Source: Pedobacter sp. (lineage in GTDB: Bacteria; Bacteroidota; Bacteroidia; Sphingobacteriales; Sphingobacteriaceae). From it: DNA of 5,613 nucleotides. Under the pieces are notes generated by a model. That model worked only from the letters and a program-made list of their open reading frames with translations, made no database searches and was not told the origin of the DNA. A program made the translations under genes and the position numbers. Numbering within the stretch: the stretch's first letter is position 1; each line of letters starts with the position of its first letter. Location of the stretch: positions 1 to 5,613 of the forward strand of contig JASLGV010000356.1 of NCBI GenBank assembly GCA_030149995.1, in the 5' to 3' direction. Positions 1-5,613 of the stretch are shown here, in pieces.

Positions 1-65
1 CTTCTAAATATAATGATAACCTGGTTGAAGTAAAGCAGGACGGAGAGGTTAAACAGTATAAATAA
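1..65 (+). CDS. ccmE: CcmE-like cytochrome c maturation heme chaperone, C-terminal end only
   Basis: The frame starting at base 3 is open from the window edge to TAA at 63-65 and reads SKYNDNLVEVKQDGEVKQYK. The SKY near the start fits the conserved C-terminal CPSKY motif of CcmE, and the two preceding bases (CT) are compatible with a Pro codon. CcmE is a membrane-anchored extracytoplasmic chaperone that binds heme covalently through a histidine and hands it to the CcmF heme lyase. The heme-binding His lies outside the window, so the call rests on this short motif plus position: the stop is six bases before the ccmF start, implying one transcript. The tail after SKY is charged and low in complexity, as is common at CcmE C-termini. 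The identity is inferred, but the context supports it strongly. Confidence 0.72.
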   Translation, partial: SKYNDNLVEVKQDGEVKQYK

Positions 66-71
66 TTTTTA

Positions 72-2540
72 ATGGATATTCAATTTGTAGGTGAGAACCT
101 GCTGCCTGGTAAATTCGGGCAGCTCTTTATTGTATTGGCCTTTTGTGCGTCATTGCTATCAACTGTTGCGTATGTTTATGCCAGTTTCAATAAAAATTTG
201 GAAGATAAATCCTGGCGCAACATCGGAAGAATAGCTTTCCTGGTTAACTGGGCGAGTATCATTGCAATTGGTTCCATTCTGTTCTACCTTATTTTAGGTC
301 ATTTTTACGAGTATTCTTACGTTTATAACCATTCCTCAAAACAGCTTCCTGTTTATTACATCATCTCTGCCTTCTGGGAAGGTCAGGAAGGAAGTTTCTG
401 GCTCTGGGCTTTTTGGCAATCACTTTTGGGAGCCATCTTAATCTGGAAAGCCAAAACCTGGGAAAGCCCGGTAATGGCGGTGGTCGCTTTCTCGCAAACC
501 TTTTTAACCTCGATGATTCTGGGGGTGGAAATTTTCGGTACCCGTATCGGAAGTTCGCCATTTATCCTGTTAAGAGATGCAAGCGATTTAAAAGCGATGG
601 CTCCGGTGGTGTTTGCAAATCCAGAAAACTATAAAGACTATCTTCGTTTCATTGTAGATGGAAAAGGATTAAATCCATTGCTTCAGAACTACTGGATGGT
701 TATTCACCCGCCAACCTTGTTCTTAGGTTTTGCCAGTATGGTGGTTCCGTTTGCTTATGCCATTGCAGGTTTATGGCAGAAAAGATATAAAGACTGGATC
801 AAACCAGCCATGCCATGGGCATTGTTTGCTGTAATGGTTTTAGGAACAGGTATTATTATGGGGTCTTTCTGGGCCTACGAAGCGCTCAACTTTGGTGGCT
901 TCTGGGCATGGGATCCGGTAGAAAATGCCTCTCTTATCCCGTGGTTAACCCTGATTGGCGGTGTACACGTAATGATTGCCTATAAAAACACCGGGCATGC
1001 TTATTTTACAGCCATTGCCCTGGTACTGATTAGCTTTTTGCTGGTATTGTATGCATCGTTCTTAACCAGAAGTGGTATTCTGGGTGATACATCTGTACAC
1101 TCTTTTACCGATATGGGTATGTTTGGCCACCTGATTTTATACAATGTTGTTTTTGCTGCTTTATCGGTGGTGCTTATTGTGGTAAGATGGAAAGAATTGC
1201 CAATTACCAATAAGGATGAAGAAACATACTCGCGCGAATTCTGGCTGTTTATCGGTGCATTGGTGGTAACAATTGCCTGTATTCAGGTTATTTTCTCTAC
1301 TTCAGTACCGGTATTTAACAAAGCATTCGGAACAAATTTTGCTCCTCCAATTGATGCCATTAAATACTACAATAAATGGCAGGCTCCATTTGCCGTGTTA
1401 ATTGCCTTAATTTCTGGCTTTGCCCAATATTTAAAATATAAGAGAACGGATCCGCGTAAATTTTACAGCAGCCTGGTTTCGGCAGTTGTTTTTGCTGCAG
1501 TGTTAACCGGCGGACTGGTATATATAGCCAATATCTATACCAATTCAATGTACATTCTGATTACGTTCAGCTGTTTATTTGCCATCCTGGCCAATGCCAG
1601 CGTTTTATATCAGGCGTTTGGAGGTAAGGCAAAGCTGGTTGGTTCTGCCATTGCGCATATTGGTTTTGCACTCTTATTGCTGGGTGCATTAATTGCGGCG
1701 GCCACCAATAAGCCGATTTCCATCAATGCCAATAATTTTATTCCGGTTAAAGACTTTGAAAAAACCGAGAAACCGGGTGAAAACATCATGTTATACAAAA
1801 ACGAGCCTAAGAAAATGGGCAAGTATACGGTAACATATATGAGCGATACCACCATTGCACCGAATACTTTTTACCAGCTTAATTTTAAGATATACGATGA
1901 AAAGACAGGTAAGCTGAAAGAAGATTTTACACTCAATCCACACGTACAGGACAACCAGAAAATGGGATTGATTGCTTCGCCAGATACAAAACATTACTTA
2001 ACTTATGATGTATATACCCACATTACAAGTGCTGCAATTAAAAAAGAAGAACACGGAGATCATGAAGGTCATTCGGATGATGAGAACTATAAAGAACCAC
2101 GCATTGTAAAGGTTGCCGCTGGCGATACCATCCATACTTCGAGTGGTATTATAACGGTTAAAGCCTTAAACAACCAGCCAAAAGCAAAAGATCTGGCATT
2201 GGTTGCAGGTGATTTTGCTGTTGGTTTACCATTAGAAATTAACTCGAGCGGTAAAATATACAATGCAGAACCAATTTTCTTAATTAAGGGAAACAATACC
2301 TTTGATTTTGCAAGGAAGATTGATGAACTGGATTTAAAAGTTCGTTTCTCAAAAGTATTGCCGGAAGAGAAAAAAGTGGAACTTCAGATTTTTGAAAAAC
2401 CACAACAGGCAAAAGACTGGGTGGTGTTCAAAGCGATTGAATTCCCTTATATTAACCTGTATTGGGCTGGTACCATTGTAATGGTGGTTGGCTTCTTATT
2501 TTCTATTTTCAGAAGGCAGAAGGAAGCCAAAAAAGCATAA
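72..2540 (+). CDS. ccmF: CcmF/CcsA-type cytochrome c heme lyase (large membrane subunit)
   Basis: This 822-residue polytopic membrane protein attaches heme to apocytochrome c outside the cytoplasmic membrane, taking heme from CcmE. About 14 hydrophobic segments fill residues 13-545 and a last one lies near 796-813. The heme-handling WWD signature is at 275-286 (GGFWAWDPVENA). The QEGSFWLW segment at 105-112 matches the conserved EGS stretch of the family. The four histidines expected in CcmF are visible: H212 in IHPP, H299 after the WWD segment, H343 in TSVHSF and H529 in AIAHIG. Residues about 546-790 form a large extracytoplasmic domain, making the protein longer than E. coli CcmF (about 650 residues), which I recall as usual for Bacteroidota. 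A His/acid-rich patch lies at 659-671. The ATG at 72 is six bases after the upstream stop; no clear Shine-Dalgarno is seen. Annotation pipelines may name it CcsA because of the shared WWD domain. Confidence 0.95.
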   Translation: MDIQFVGENLLPGKFGQLFIVLAFCASLLSTVAYVYASFNKNLEDKSWRNIGRIAFLVNWASIIAIGSILFYLILGHFYEYSYVYNHSSKQLPVYYIISAFWEGQEGSFWLWAFWQSLLGAILIWKAKTWESPVMAVVAFSQTFLTSMILGVEIFGTRIGSSPFILLRDASDLKAMAPVVFANPENYKDYLRFIVDGKGLNPLLQNYWMVIHPPTLFLGFASMVVPFAYAIAGLWQKRYKDWIKPAMPWALFAVMVLGTGIIMGSFWAYEALNFGGFWAWDPVENASLIPWLTLIGGVHVMIAYKNTGHAYFTAIALVLISFLLVLYASFLTRSGILGDTSVHSFTDMGMFGHLILYNVVFAALSVVLIVVRWKELPITNKDEETYSREFWLFIGALVVTIACIQVIFSTSVPVFNKAFGTNFAPPIDAIKYYNKWQAPFAVLIALISGFAQYLKYKRTDPRKFYSSLVSAVVFAAVLTGGLVYIANIYTNSMYILITFSCLFAILANASVLYQAFGGKAKLVGSAIAHIGFALLLLGALIAAATNKPISINANNFIPVKDFEKTEKPGENIMLYKNEPKKMGKYTVTYMSDTTIAPNTFYQLNFKIYDEKTGKLKEDFTLNPHVQDNQKMGLIASPDTKHYLTYDVYTHITSAAIKKEEHGDHEGHSDDENYKEPRIVKVAAGDTIHTSSGIITVKALNNQPKAKDLALVAGDFAVGLPLEINSSGKIYNAEPIFLIKGNNTFDFARKIDELDLKVRFSKVLPEEKKVELQIFEKPQQAKDWVVFKAIEFPYINLYWAGTIVMVVGFLFSIFRRQKEAKKA

Positions 2541-2552
2541 ATAAAATGCTTT
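2532..2552 (+). repeat. Small inverted repeat at the ccmF stop codon
   Basis: AAAGCAT (2532-2538) and its exact complement ATGCTTT (2546-2552) flank a 7-base A/T loop that includes part of the ccmF stop codon. A short, weak RNA hairpin could form here. No T-run follows, so it is not a canonical intrinsic terminator. It may be a 3'-end mRNA structure or chance in AT-rich sequence. Confidence 0.3.
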
Positions 2553-2645
2553 AAAAAAGCTAAGTAATTTTTCAGCTGTGTTACGGCTGGTTAATAAGTG
2601 GTGGCTGATGTTAAGTAATTAGCATACAGAACACCTTATAAATGA

Positions 2646-2682
2646 TTAACAGGGCACATACATAAATATGCAGCCCTGTTAA
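2646..2682 (+). terminator. Strong stem-loop between ccmF and the DUF2520 gene
   Basis: A perfect 10-bp stem is formed by TTAACAGGGC (2646-2655) and GCCCTGTTAA (2673-2682). Within the loop, CATA (2657-2660) can pair with TATG (2667-2670), closing a six-base loop and leaving a small internal bulge. The GC-rich inner half makes it the most stable hairpin in the window. No T-run follows on the + strand, and none on the - strand either, so it is not a textbook intrinsic terminator. It ends 22 bases before the next start codon, so it could terminate the ccm transcript, stabilise a 3' end, or be a leader element of the downstream gene. Confidence 0.4.
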
Positions 2683-2704
2683 AATGTTTAAGAAATACAA
2701 CTGA

Positions 2705-3469
2705 ATGAAAATTGTATTATTAGGTTCGGGAAATGTTGCAACACAGCTGGCACCTGCATTAATTGCAGCAGGCCAAACCATCTTACAGGTATACAGCAGG
2801 GATGTTGCACATGCTACGGCCCTGGCAACCAGGCTCAATGCTTTGGCAACAGGTAACTTAGACGAAATTTACAGTGATGCAGATTTATACATTATTTCGG
2901 TTAAAGACGATGCGATAGAAGAAGTTTCGAAAGCCTTGAGTACTGTTTCCGGACTTGTGATCCATACATCAGGAAGCACGGATATCGCCACCATTGCAGC
3001 ACATGTTAAAAGAGCAGGGGTTTTATACCCGCTGCAAACTTTTTCAAAACAAAAAGATGTTCAATTCGAAAATATTCCCATTTGTATTGAAGCGCCGGTA
3101 CCGCAAGACCTTGATCTTTTACAGCAGCTTGCCGGTAAACTAAGTAAACAGGTATACCAGCTAAACGGGGAAAAAAGACGGGTGTTGCATTTGGCAGCTG
3201 TTTTTGCCTGTAATTTTAGCAACCACCTGTATGTACTGTCGCAGCAACTGTTACAGGCAAATGATCTTGATTTTAACATCATCAGGCCTTTAATTGCCGA
3301 AACAGCCGATAAGGTTATGCAGTCTTTACCAGAAGATGTGCAAACCGGGCCAGCCATACGAAAGGATGAGCTTACCATAAATAAACATTTGGAGATGCTG
3401 CAAAGCATGCCCGAATTACATAGAATTTACGAAACATTAAGCAACAGCATTAAAATATCGCATAAATAG
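2705..3469 (+). CDS. Rossmann-like and DUF2520 domain-containing protein
   Basis: A soluble protein of 254 residues. The N-terminus is a dinucleotide-binding Rossmann fold: beta strand MKIVLL, then the glycine motif G7-S-G9-N-V-A12, with a second strand ending near Y30-S31-R32, a pattern often seen in NADP binders. Further family-like blocks are H87-TSGS at 87-91 and YPLQTFS at 108-114. The C-terminal helical half (about 130-250) carries TGPAIRKD at 214-221 followed by H228, which resembles the conserved TGPxxRxD...H block of DUF2520. The overall plan resembles 6-phosphogluconate or pyrroline-5-carboxylate dehydrogenase-like oxidoreductases, but the substrate is unknown and I assign none. Length is normal for the family. 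The ATG at 2705 gives the full nucleotide-binding strand; no Shine-Dalgarno is evident. From recollection, this family often lies next to a KdsC-like phosphatase gene in Bacteroidota, and one follows here after two intervening genes. Confidence 0.9.
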   Translation: MKIVLLGSGNVATQLAPALIAAGQTILQVYSRDVAHATALATRLNALATGNLDEIYSDADLYIISVKDDAIEEVSKALSTVSGLVIHTSGSTDIATIAAHVKRAGVLYPLQTFSKQKDVQFENIPICIEAPVPQDLDLLQQLAGKLSKQVYQLNGEKRRVLHLAAVFACNFSNHLYVLSQQLLQANDLDFNIIRPLIAETADKVMQSLPEDVQTGPAIRKDELTINKHLEMLQSMPELHRIYETLSNSIKISHK

Positions 3470-3491
3470 TATAATTGCGGCTTTTGCTTAT

Positions 3492-3499
3492 TACTTTTG
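3492..3499 (+). promoter_or_regulatory. Bacteroidota-type -7 promoter box before the ferredoxin gene
   Basis: TACTTTTG at 3492-3499 matches the TAnnTTTG consensus of the Bacteroidota primary sigma factor exactly. A possible -33 TTG is at 3475-3477, but the 14-base spacing is shorter than usual, so that half is uncertain. The box ends 10 bases before the fdx ATG, so transcription would begin only a few bases ahead of the start codon and the mRNA would be nearly leaderless. It implies fdx, and probably iscX and kdsC, can be transcribed independently of the DUF2520 gene. Confidence 0.5.
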
Positions 3500-3509
3500 C
3501 AACATAATT

Positions 3510-3842
3510 ATGAGCATTTATAAACTAAAAATAAATTTTGAAGAAGCAGACCATGCACCGGTAGAATTACCCATTGCTGCAGGCGAGTCTGTTTTGGATG
3601 TTTGTCTGGATAACGGGATCGAATTACAGCACAATTGCGGCGGCGTTTGCGGTTGCAGTACCTGCCATGTATACGTTACAAAAGGCATGGATAACATTCA
3701 GGAAATATCTGATAAGGAAGAAGATTTTATTGACCGGGCTGTACGTCCGAAAATTACCTCGCGTTTGGGTTGCCAATGTGTAGTAATTAATGGAGATATC
3801 GAAGTAACCATACCAGATCAGTCTGGTTTTATGGGCCACTAA
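3510..3842 (+). CDS. fdx: Adrenodoxin/ISC-type [2Fe-2S] ferredoxin
   Basis: A 110-residue soluble electron carrier. The cluster-binding pattern is C43-x5-C49-x2-C52 with the fourth ligand C88 in SRLGC, as in E. coli Fdx (HAC...CTTC...SRLSCQ). C47 matches a conserved non-ligand Cys of the ISC-type ferredoxins; C32 and C90 are extra. The block GESVLDVCLDNGIELQHNC and the acidic helix around 64-75 (QEISDKEEDFID), the usual partner-binding surface, also fit. Such ferredoxins supply electrons for iron-sulfur cluster assembly and some other redox enzymes. Length is typical. The ATG at 3510 has no Shine-Dalgarno and lies just behind the -7 box at 3492-3499. The next gene is iscX, 70 bases downstream, which supports an Fe-S assembly role. 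It could instead be annotated simply as a 2Fe-2S iron-sulfur cluster-binding protein, since a specific partner cannot be read from sequence. Confidence 0.92.
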   Translation: MSIYKLKINFEEADHAPVELPIAAGESVLDVCLDNGIELQHNCGGVCGCSTCHVYVTKGMDNIQEISDKEEDFIDRAVRPKITSRLGCQCVVINGDIEVTIPDQSGFMGH

Positions 3843-3912
3843 AAAACTTCTTCATTACTTGCAGGTGTAGCCTGTTTACAATAAATTTAACACTTTAAAC
3901 GATCCATATCTA

Positions 3913-4155
3913 ATGAACAACGATAAATTTGCCTTACCTTTTTACTGGAACGATTACGAAGATATTGCCATGTCTTTATACGAGAAATTTGGTGATGACT
4001 TTAGCGAAACCAAAATCTACCGCATTCGTTTTACAGACCTGCTGGAGTGGGTACTGGAATTGCCTAATTTTAAAGGTACCAGAGAAGAAAGCTCAGAAGG
4101 CCATTTGGAACAAATCCAGTCGGCCTGGGTATATGAATGGCGCGATAACCAGTAA
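3913..4155 (+). CDS. iscX: Fe-S cluster assembly protein IscX
   Basis: A small acidic protein of 80 residues. The line FYWNDYEDIAMSLYEKF (10-26), then IRFTDLLEWVLELPNF, then LEQIQSAWVYEW align by eye with the E. coli IscX plan (LKWTDSREIGEALYDAY, VRFTDMHQWICDLEDF, LEAILLVWLDEA). In E. coli, IscX (YfhJ) binds the cysteine desulfurase IscS and iron and tunes cluster assembly. Here the protein is longer than the E. coli form (66 residues): about eight residues are added at the N-terminus and about four before the RFTD motif. The ATG at 3913 lacks an obvious Shine-Dalgarno. If the N-terminal extension were not real, translation could not easily start later, because the next Met (residue 20) is inside the conserved domain. 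It follows fdx as in the isc operon of proteobacteria, but no iscS, iscU, hscA or hscB is in view. Confidence 0.9.
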   Translation: MNNDKFALPFYWNDYEDIAMSLYEKFGDDFSETKIYRIRFTDLLEWVLELPNFKGTREESSEGHLEQIQSAWVYEWRDNQ

Positions 4156-4206
4156 TTAACTTTCTGTAGCCATAAATAACAGATAAAACAGCAATTCCAT
4201 AGCAAC

Positions 4207-4734
4207 ATGTTTCTGCAAAAGTTAAAAGACATTACCACCTTTATTTTTGATGTAGATGGTGTACTAACCGATGGTTCGGTGCAGGTAACAACTGATGGGG
4301 AAACCTTGCGCACTTTTAACATTAAAGACGGTTATGCCTTGCAGCTGGCCGTAAAGCGCGGCTATCACGTATGCATTATTTCGGGTGGGGCAGGTGCTGC
4401 TATGGAAAAGCGTTTTGCAAATCTGGGTATTCAGGATGTTTACCTGGCGGCAGGTGATAAAGTAAAAATATTTGAACAATACCTGCTCAATAAGCAGATT
4501 CAGGCTTCTGAGGTATTGTATATGGGTGATGATATTCCCGATCTGAAAGTGATGCAATTGGTGGGACTGCCTGTTTGCCCGGCAGATGCTGTTGAGGAAA
4601 TTAAAGCCGTTTCTGCCTTTATATCTCCATATCCCGGTGGTAAAACAGCCGCACGTGATGTTATTGAAAAAGTACTAAAGGTACAAGGGGCCTGGTACGA
4701 TGAAAGTCCGCTTGCTGCCGATTCTGGCAAATAA
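4207..4734 (+). CDS. kdsC: KdsC-like HAD phosphatase (3-deoxy-D-manno-octulosonate-8-phosphate phosphatase)
   Basis: A 175-residue cytosolic HAD-superfamily phosphatase without a cap domain (KdsC subfamily). Motif I is FDVDGVLTDG at 14-23, with nucleophile D15 and acid/base D17. Motif II is S59 in IISGG, motif III lysine is K85 in AGDKVKIF, and motif IV is GDDIPD at 107-112 with Mg-binding D108 and D109. The sequence NIKDGYALQLA (38-48) and the C-terminal PGGKTAARDVIEKVL match KdsC. KdsC hydrolyses Kdo-8-phosphate to Kdo for the lipopolysaccharide core. The SGR of E. coli KdsC is SGG here, and about 15 residues trail the last conserved helix, so a related sugar phosphate is possible. The start at 4207 lies 51 bases after iscX, and cotranscription with it is plausible; no strong promoter is seen in that gap. 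Confidence 0.87.
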   Translation: MFLQKLKDITTFIFDVDGVLTDGSVQVTTDGETLRTFNIKDGYALQLAVKRGYHVCIISGGAGAAMEKRFANLGIQDVYLAAGDKVKIFEQYLLNKQIQASEVLYMGDDIPDLKVMQLVGLPVCPADAVEEIKAVSAFISPYPGGKTAARDVIEKVLKVQGAWYDESPLAADSGK

Positions 4735-4809
4735 GTATGATTCTGTAAAATCTGATTGTAAATTTTGTGATTAAACTTGCATAAAACAGGTTTATATACG
4801 AAATTTACG

Positions 4810-4841
4810 TTAAAATTAATCGATCGATTGATTAATTTTAA
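4810..4841 (+). repeat. Perfect 12-bp inverted repeat with nested palindrome upstream of uspA
   Basis: TTAAAATTAATC (4810-4821) is the exact reverse complement of GATTAATTTTAA (4830-4841), with an 8-base spacer GATCGATT. An overlapping register gives a second perfect palindrome, AATCGATCGATT at 4818-4829. The element ends 27 bases before the uspA start. It may be a DNA operator for a dimeric regulator of uspA, a hairpin in the uspA leader, or a bidirectional end-of-transcript hairpin after kdsC. The stem is nearly all A/T and no T-run follows, so an efficient intrinsic terminator is the less attractive reading. The sequence alone does not decide between these. Confidence 0.5.
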
Positions 4842-4868
4842 TCATTAGCTACATAACCATTACCGAAT

Positions 4869-5613
4869 ATGAATACTTATTTAGTTCCTGTAGATTTTTC
4901 TGATACCGCTGCACATGCAGCGAAGTACGCCGCCAGGTTAAGTTGTGCCATTCCCGATAGTAAGATTATTTTGCTTAATTCTTATTATGTATCCACCTAC
5001 GAAAGTATTTTGCCCACACCAGACCTGGTTGTTACCACAGATGCACATATTGCCGATGAAACTGCAATCCGTTTAAAGGCATTGCAAAAACTGAAAGAGA
5101 AGCTGCAAAAAATTAATCCCGAAGCAACCATCGAAACAAGTTTATCGCGCAAGACCATTCTCAGATCTATCGTTAACCGGGTATGGGAAGAGGTTATCGA
5201 CCTGATTATTATTGGTAGCAATGGTAAAAAAGCCAAACACGACAGCGACATAGGTTCAAATGCCATTGGTATTTCTAAAGCCAGTCCGGTGCCGGTGCTG
5301 GTTGTACCACCTAAAGCTGATTACCAATCCATCCGCAAAGCCATCATGGCCTGCGATTTTAAAAAGGTAAAAGAATTAATTCCTCTCCATACATTGAAAA
5401 GCATTTTAAGCAAACATGCCATTGAATTACTGGTGTTGAATATCAAATCTGAAGAAAGCATAGACGAGCAGGAAAAAGCCATTTTAAAAGAAATGCTGAA
5501 AGATTTTTCACCCCGGTATTATTACAATGAGCATTCTGATACCATTAAAGGAATTGTTGCCTTTGCAAAAGAACAGCACGGGCAGCTCATCATTGCCTTA
5601 CCCAAAGAATACA
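4869..5613 (+). CDS. Tandem-domain universal stress protein (UspA family), C-terminus cut by window edge
   Basis: The frame is open from ATG at 4869 to the window end (248 codons plus one base), with no stop. Domain 1 (about 1-148) begins YLVPVDFSD with D9, the nucleotide-contacting Asp of UspA folds, and ends with the ATP-binding pattern G116-x2-G119-x9-G129-S130, followed by SPVPVLVVP. It is thus likely of the ATP-binding type. Domain 2 starts near residue 152 (YQSIRKAIMACDF) and shows the same strand-helix order, but D163 is the only equivalent nucleotide residue seen. The strand at 240-245 (LIIALP) continues into KEY rather than a GxxG loop, so the second domain looks degenerate. From recollection, Bacteroidota tandem UspA proteins run to roughly 270-290 residues, so about 30 are missing. 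The role is general stress adaptation and is not more specific from sequence. It is separated from kdsC by 134 bases and is probably a separate transcript. Confidence 0.9.
   Translation, partial: MNTYLVPVDFSDTAAHAAKYAARLSCAIPDSKIILLNSYYVSTYESILPTPDLVVTTDAHIADETAIRLKALQKLKEKLQKINPEATIETSLSRKTILRSIVNRVWEEVIDLIIIGSNGKKAKHDSDIGSNAIGISKASPVPVLVVPPKADYQSIRKAIMACDFKKVKELIPLHTLKSILSKHAIELLVLNIKSEESIDEQEKAILKEMLKDFSPRYYYNEHSDTIKGIVAFAKEQHGQLIIALPKEY

Noticed and set aside
413..634. 73-residue open frame on the + strand
   Set aside because: It overlaps the strongly supported ccmF frame, has Gly/Lys/Asn-rich shadow composition and no start context.
2561..2620. Direct repeat TAAGTAATT at 2561-2569 and 2612-2620
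   Set aside because: Nine A/T-rich bases repeated once in an AT-rich gap is expected by chance; no related target-site or regulatory pattern is seen.
3061..3408. 115-residue open frame on the - strand
   Set aside because: It lies wholly inside the DUF2520 gene, has a Cys/Ser-rich composition typical of antisense shadow frames, and shows no recognisable domain.
3862..3874. CAGG/CCTG hairpin with a five-base loop after fdx
   Set aside because: A four-base stem without a proper T-run is too weak to be called a terminator.
4756..4779. Possible uspA promoter: TTG at 4756-4758 and TAAACTTG at 4772-4779
   Set aside because: The -7 box has one mismatch to TAnnTTTG and the spacing is short (13 bases), so it is too weak to call, although a uspA promoter probably exists somewhere in 4735-4868.
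1..5613. A novel defence, mobile or RNA-based system
   Set aside because: Every sizeable frame belongs to a known housekeeping family, gaps are under 170 bases, and no transposase, integrase, CRISPR-like spaced repeats, tRNA or rRNA is seen.

Overview
The window looks like ordinary chromosomal DNA from a Bacteroidota bacterium, most likely Sphingobacteriaceae (Pedobacter-like). This rests on the long CcmF-type heme lyase, the Rossmann/DUF2520 protein, moderate-to-low GC with AT-rich gaps, weak or absent Shine-Dalgarno sequences, and a TAnnTTTG-type -7 box. The family placement is from recollection of gene content, not a search. All genes lie on the + strand and none looks broken.

Layout: (1) 1-65 holds the last residues of a CcmE-like heme chaperone, and 72-2540 a complete CcmF/CcsA-type heme lyase; together they are the end of a cytochrome c maturation operon. 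(2) 2541-2704 is non-coding and carries two inverted repeats, the stronger at 2646-2682. (3) 2705-3469 encodes a Rossmann-fold/DUF2520 protein of unknown substrate. (4) 3510-3842 encodes an adrenodoxin-type [2Fe-2S] ferredoxin with a good -7 promoter match directly in front of it, followed by iscX at 3913-4155. (5) 4207-4734 encodes a KdsC-like HAD phosphatase linked to lipopolysaccharide Kdo synthesis. (6) 4735-4868 is non-coding and carries a perfect 12-bp inverted repeat with a nested palindrome. (7) 4869 to the window end is a tandem UspA universal stress protein, cut by the window edge.

Functionally the genes fall into heme/cytochrome c assembly, iron-sulfur cluster assembly (fdx and iscX), envelope sugar metabolism (kdsC) and stress adaptation (uspA). 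The most notable point is that fdx and iscX, which end the isc operon in proteobacteria, sit together here with no other isc gene in view. I see no mobile element, CRISPR array, RNA gene or clearly novel multi-gene system; the findings are modest.
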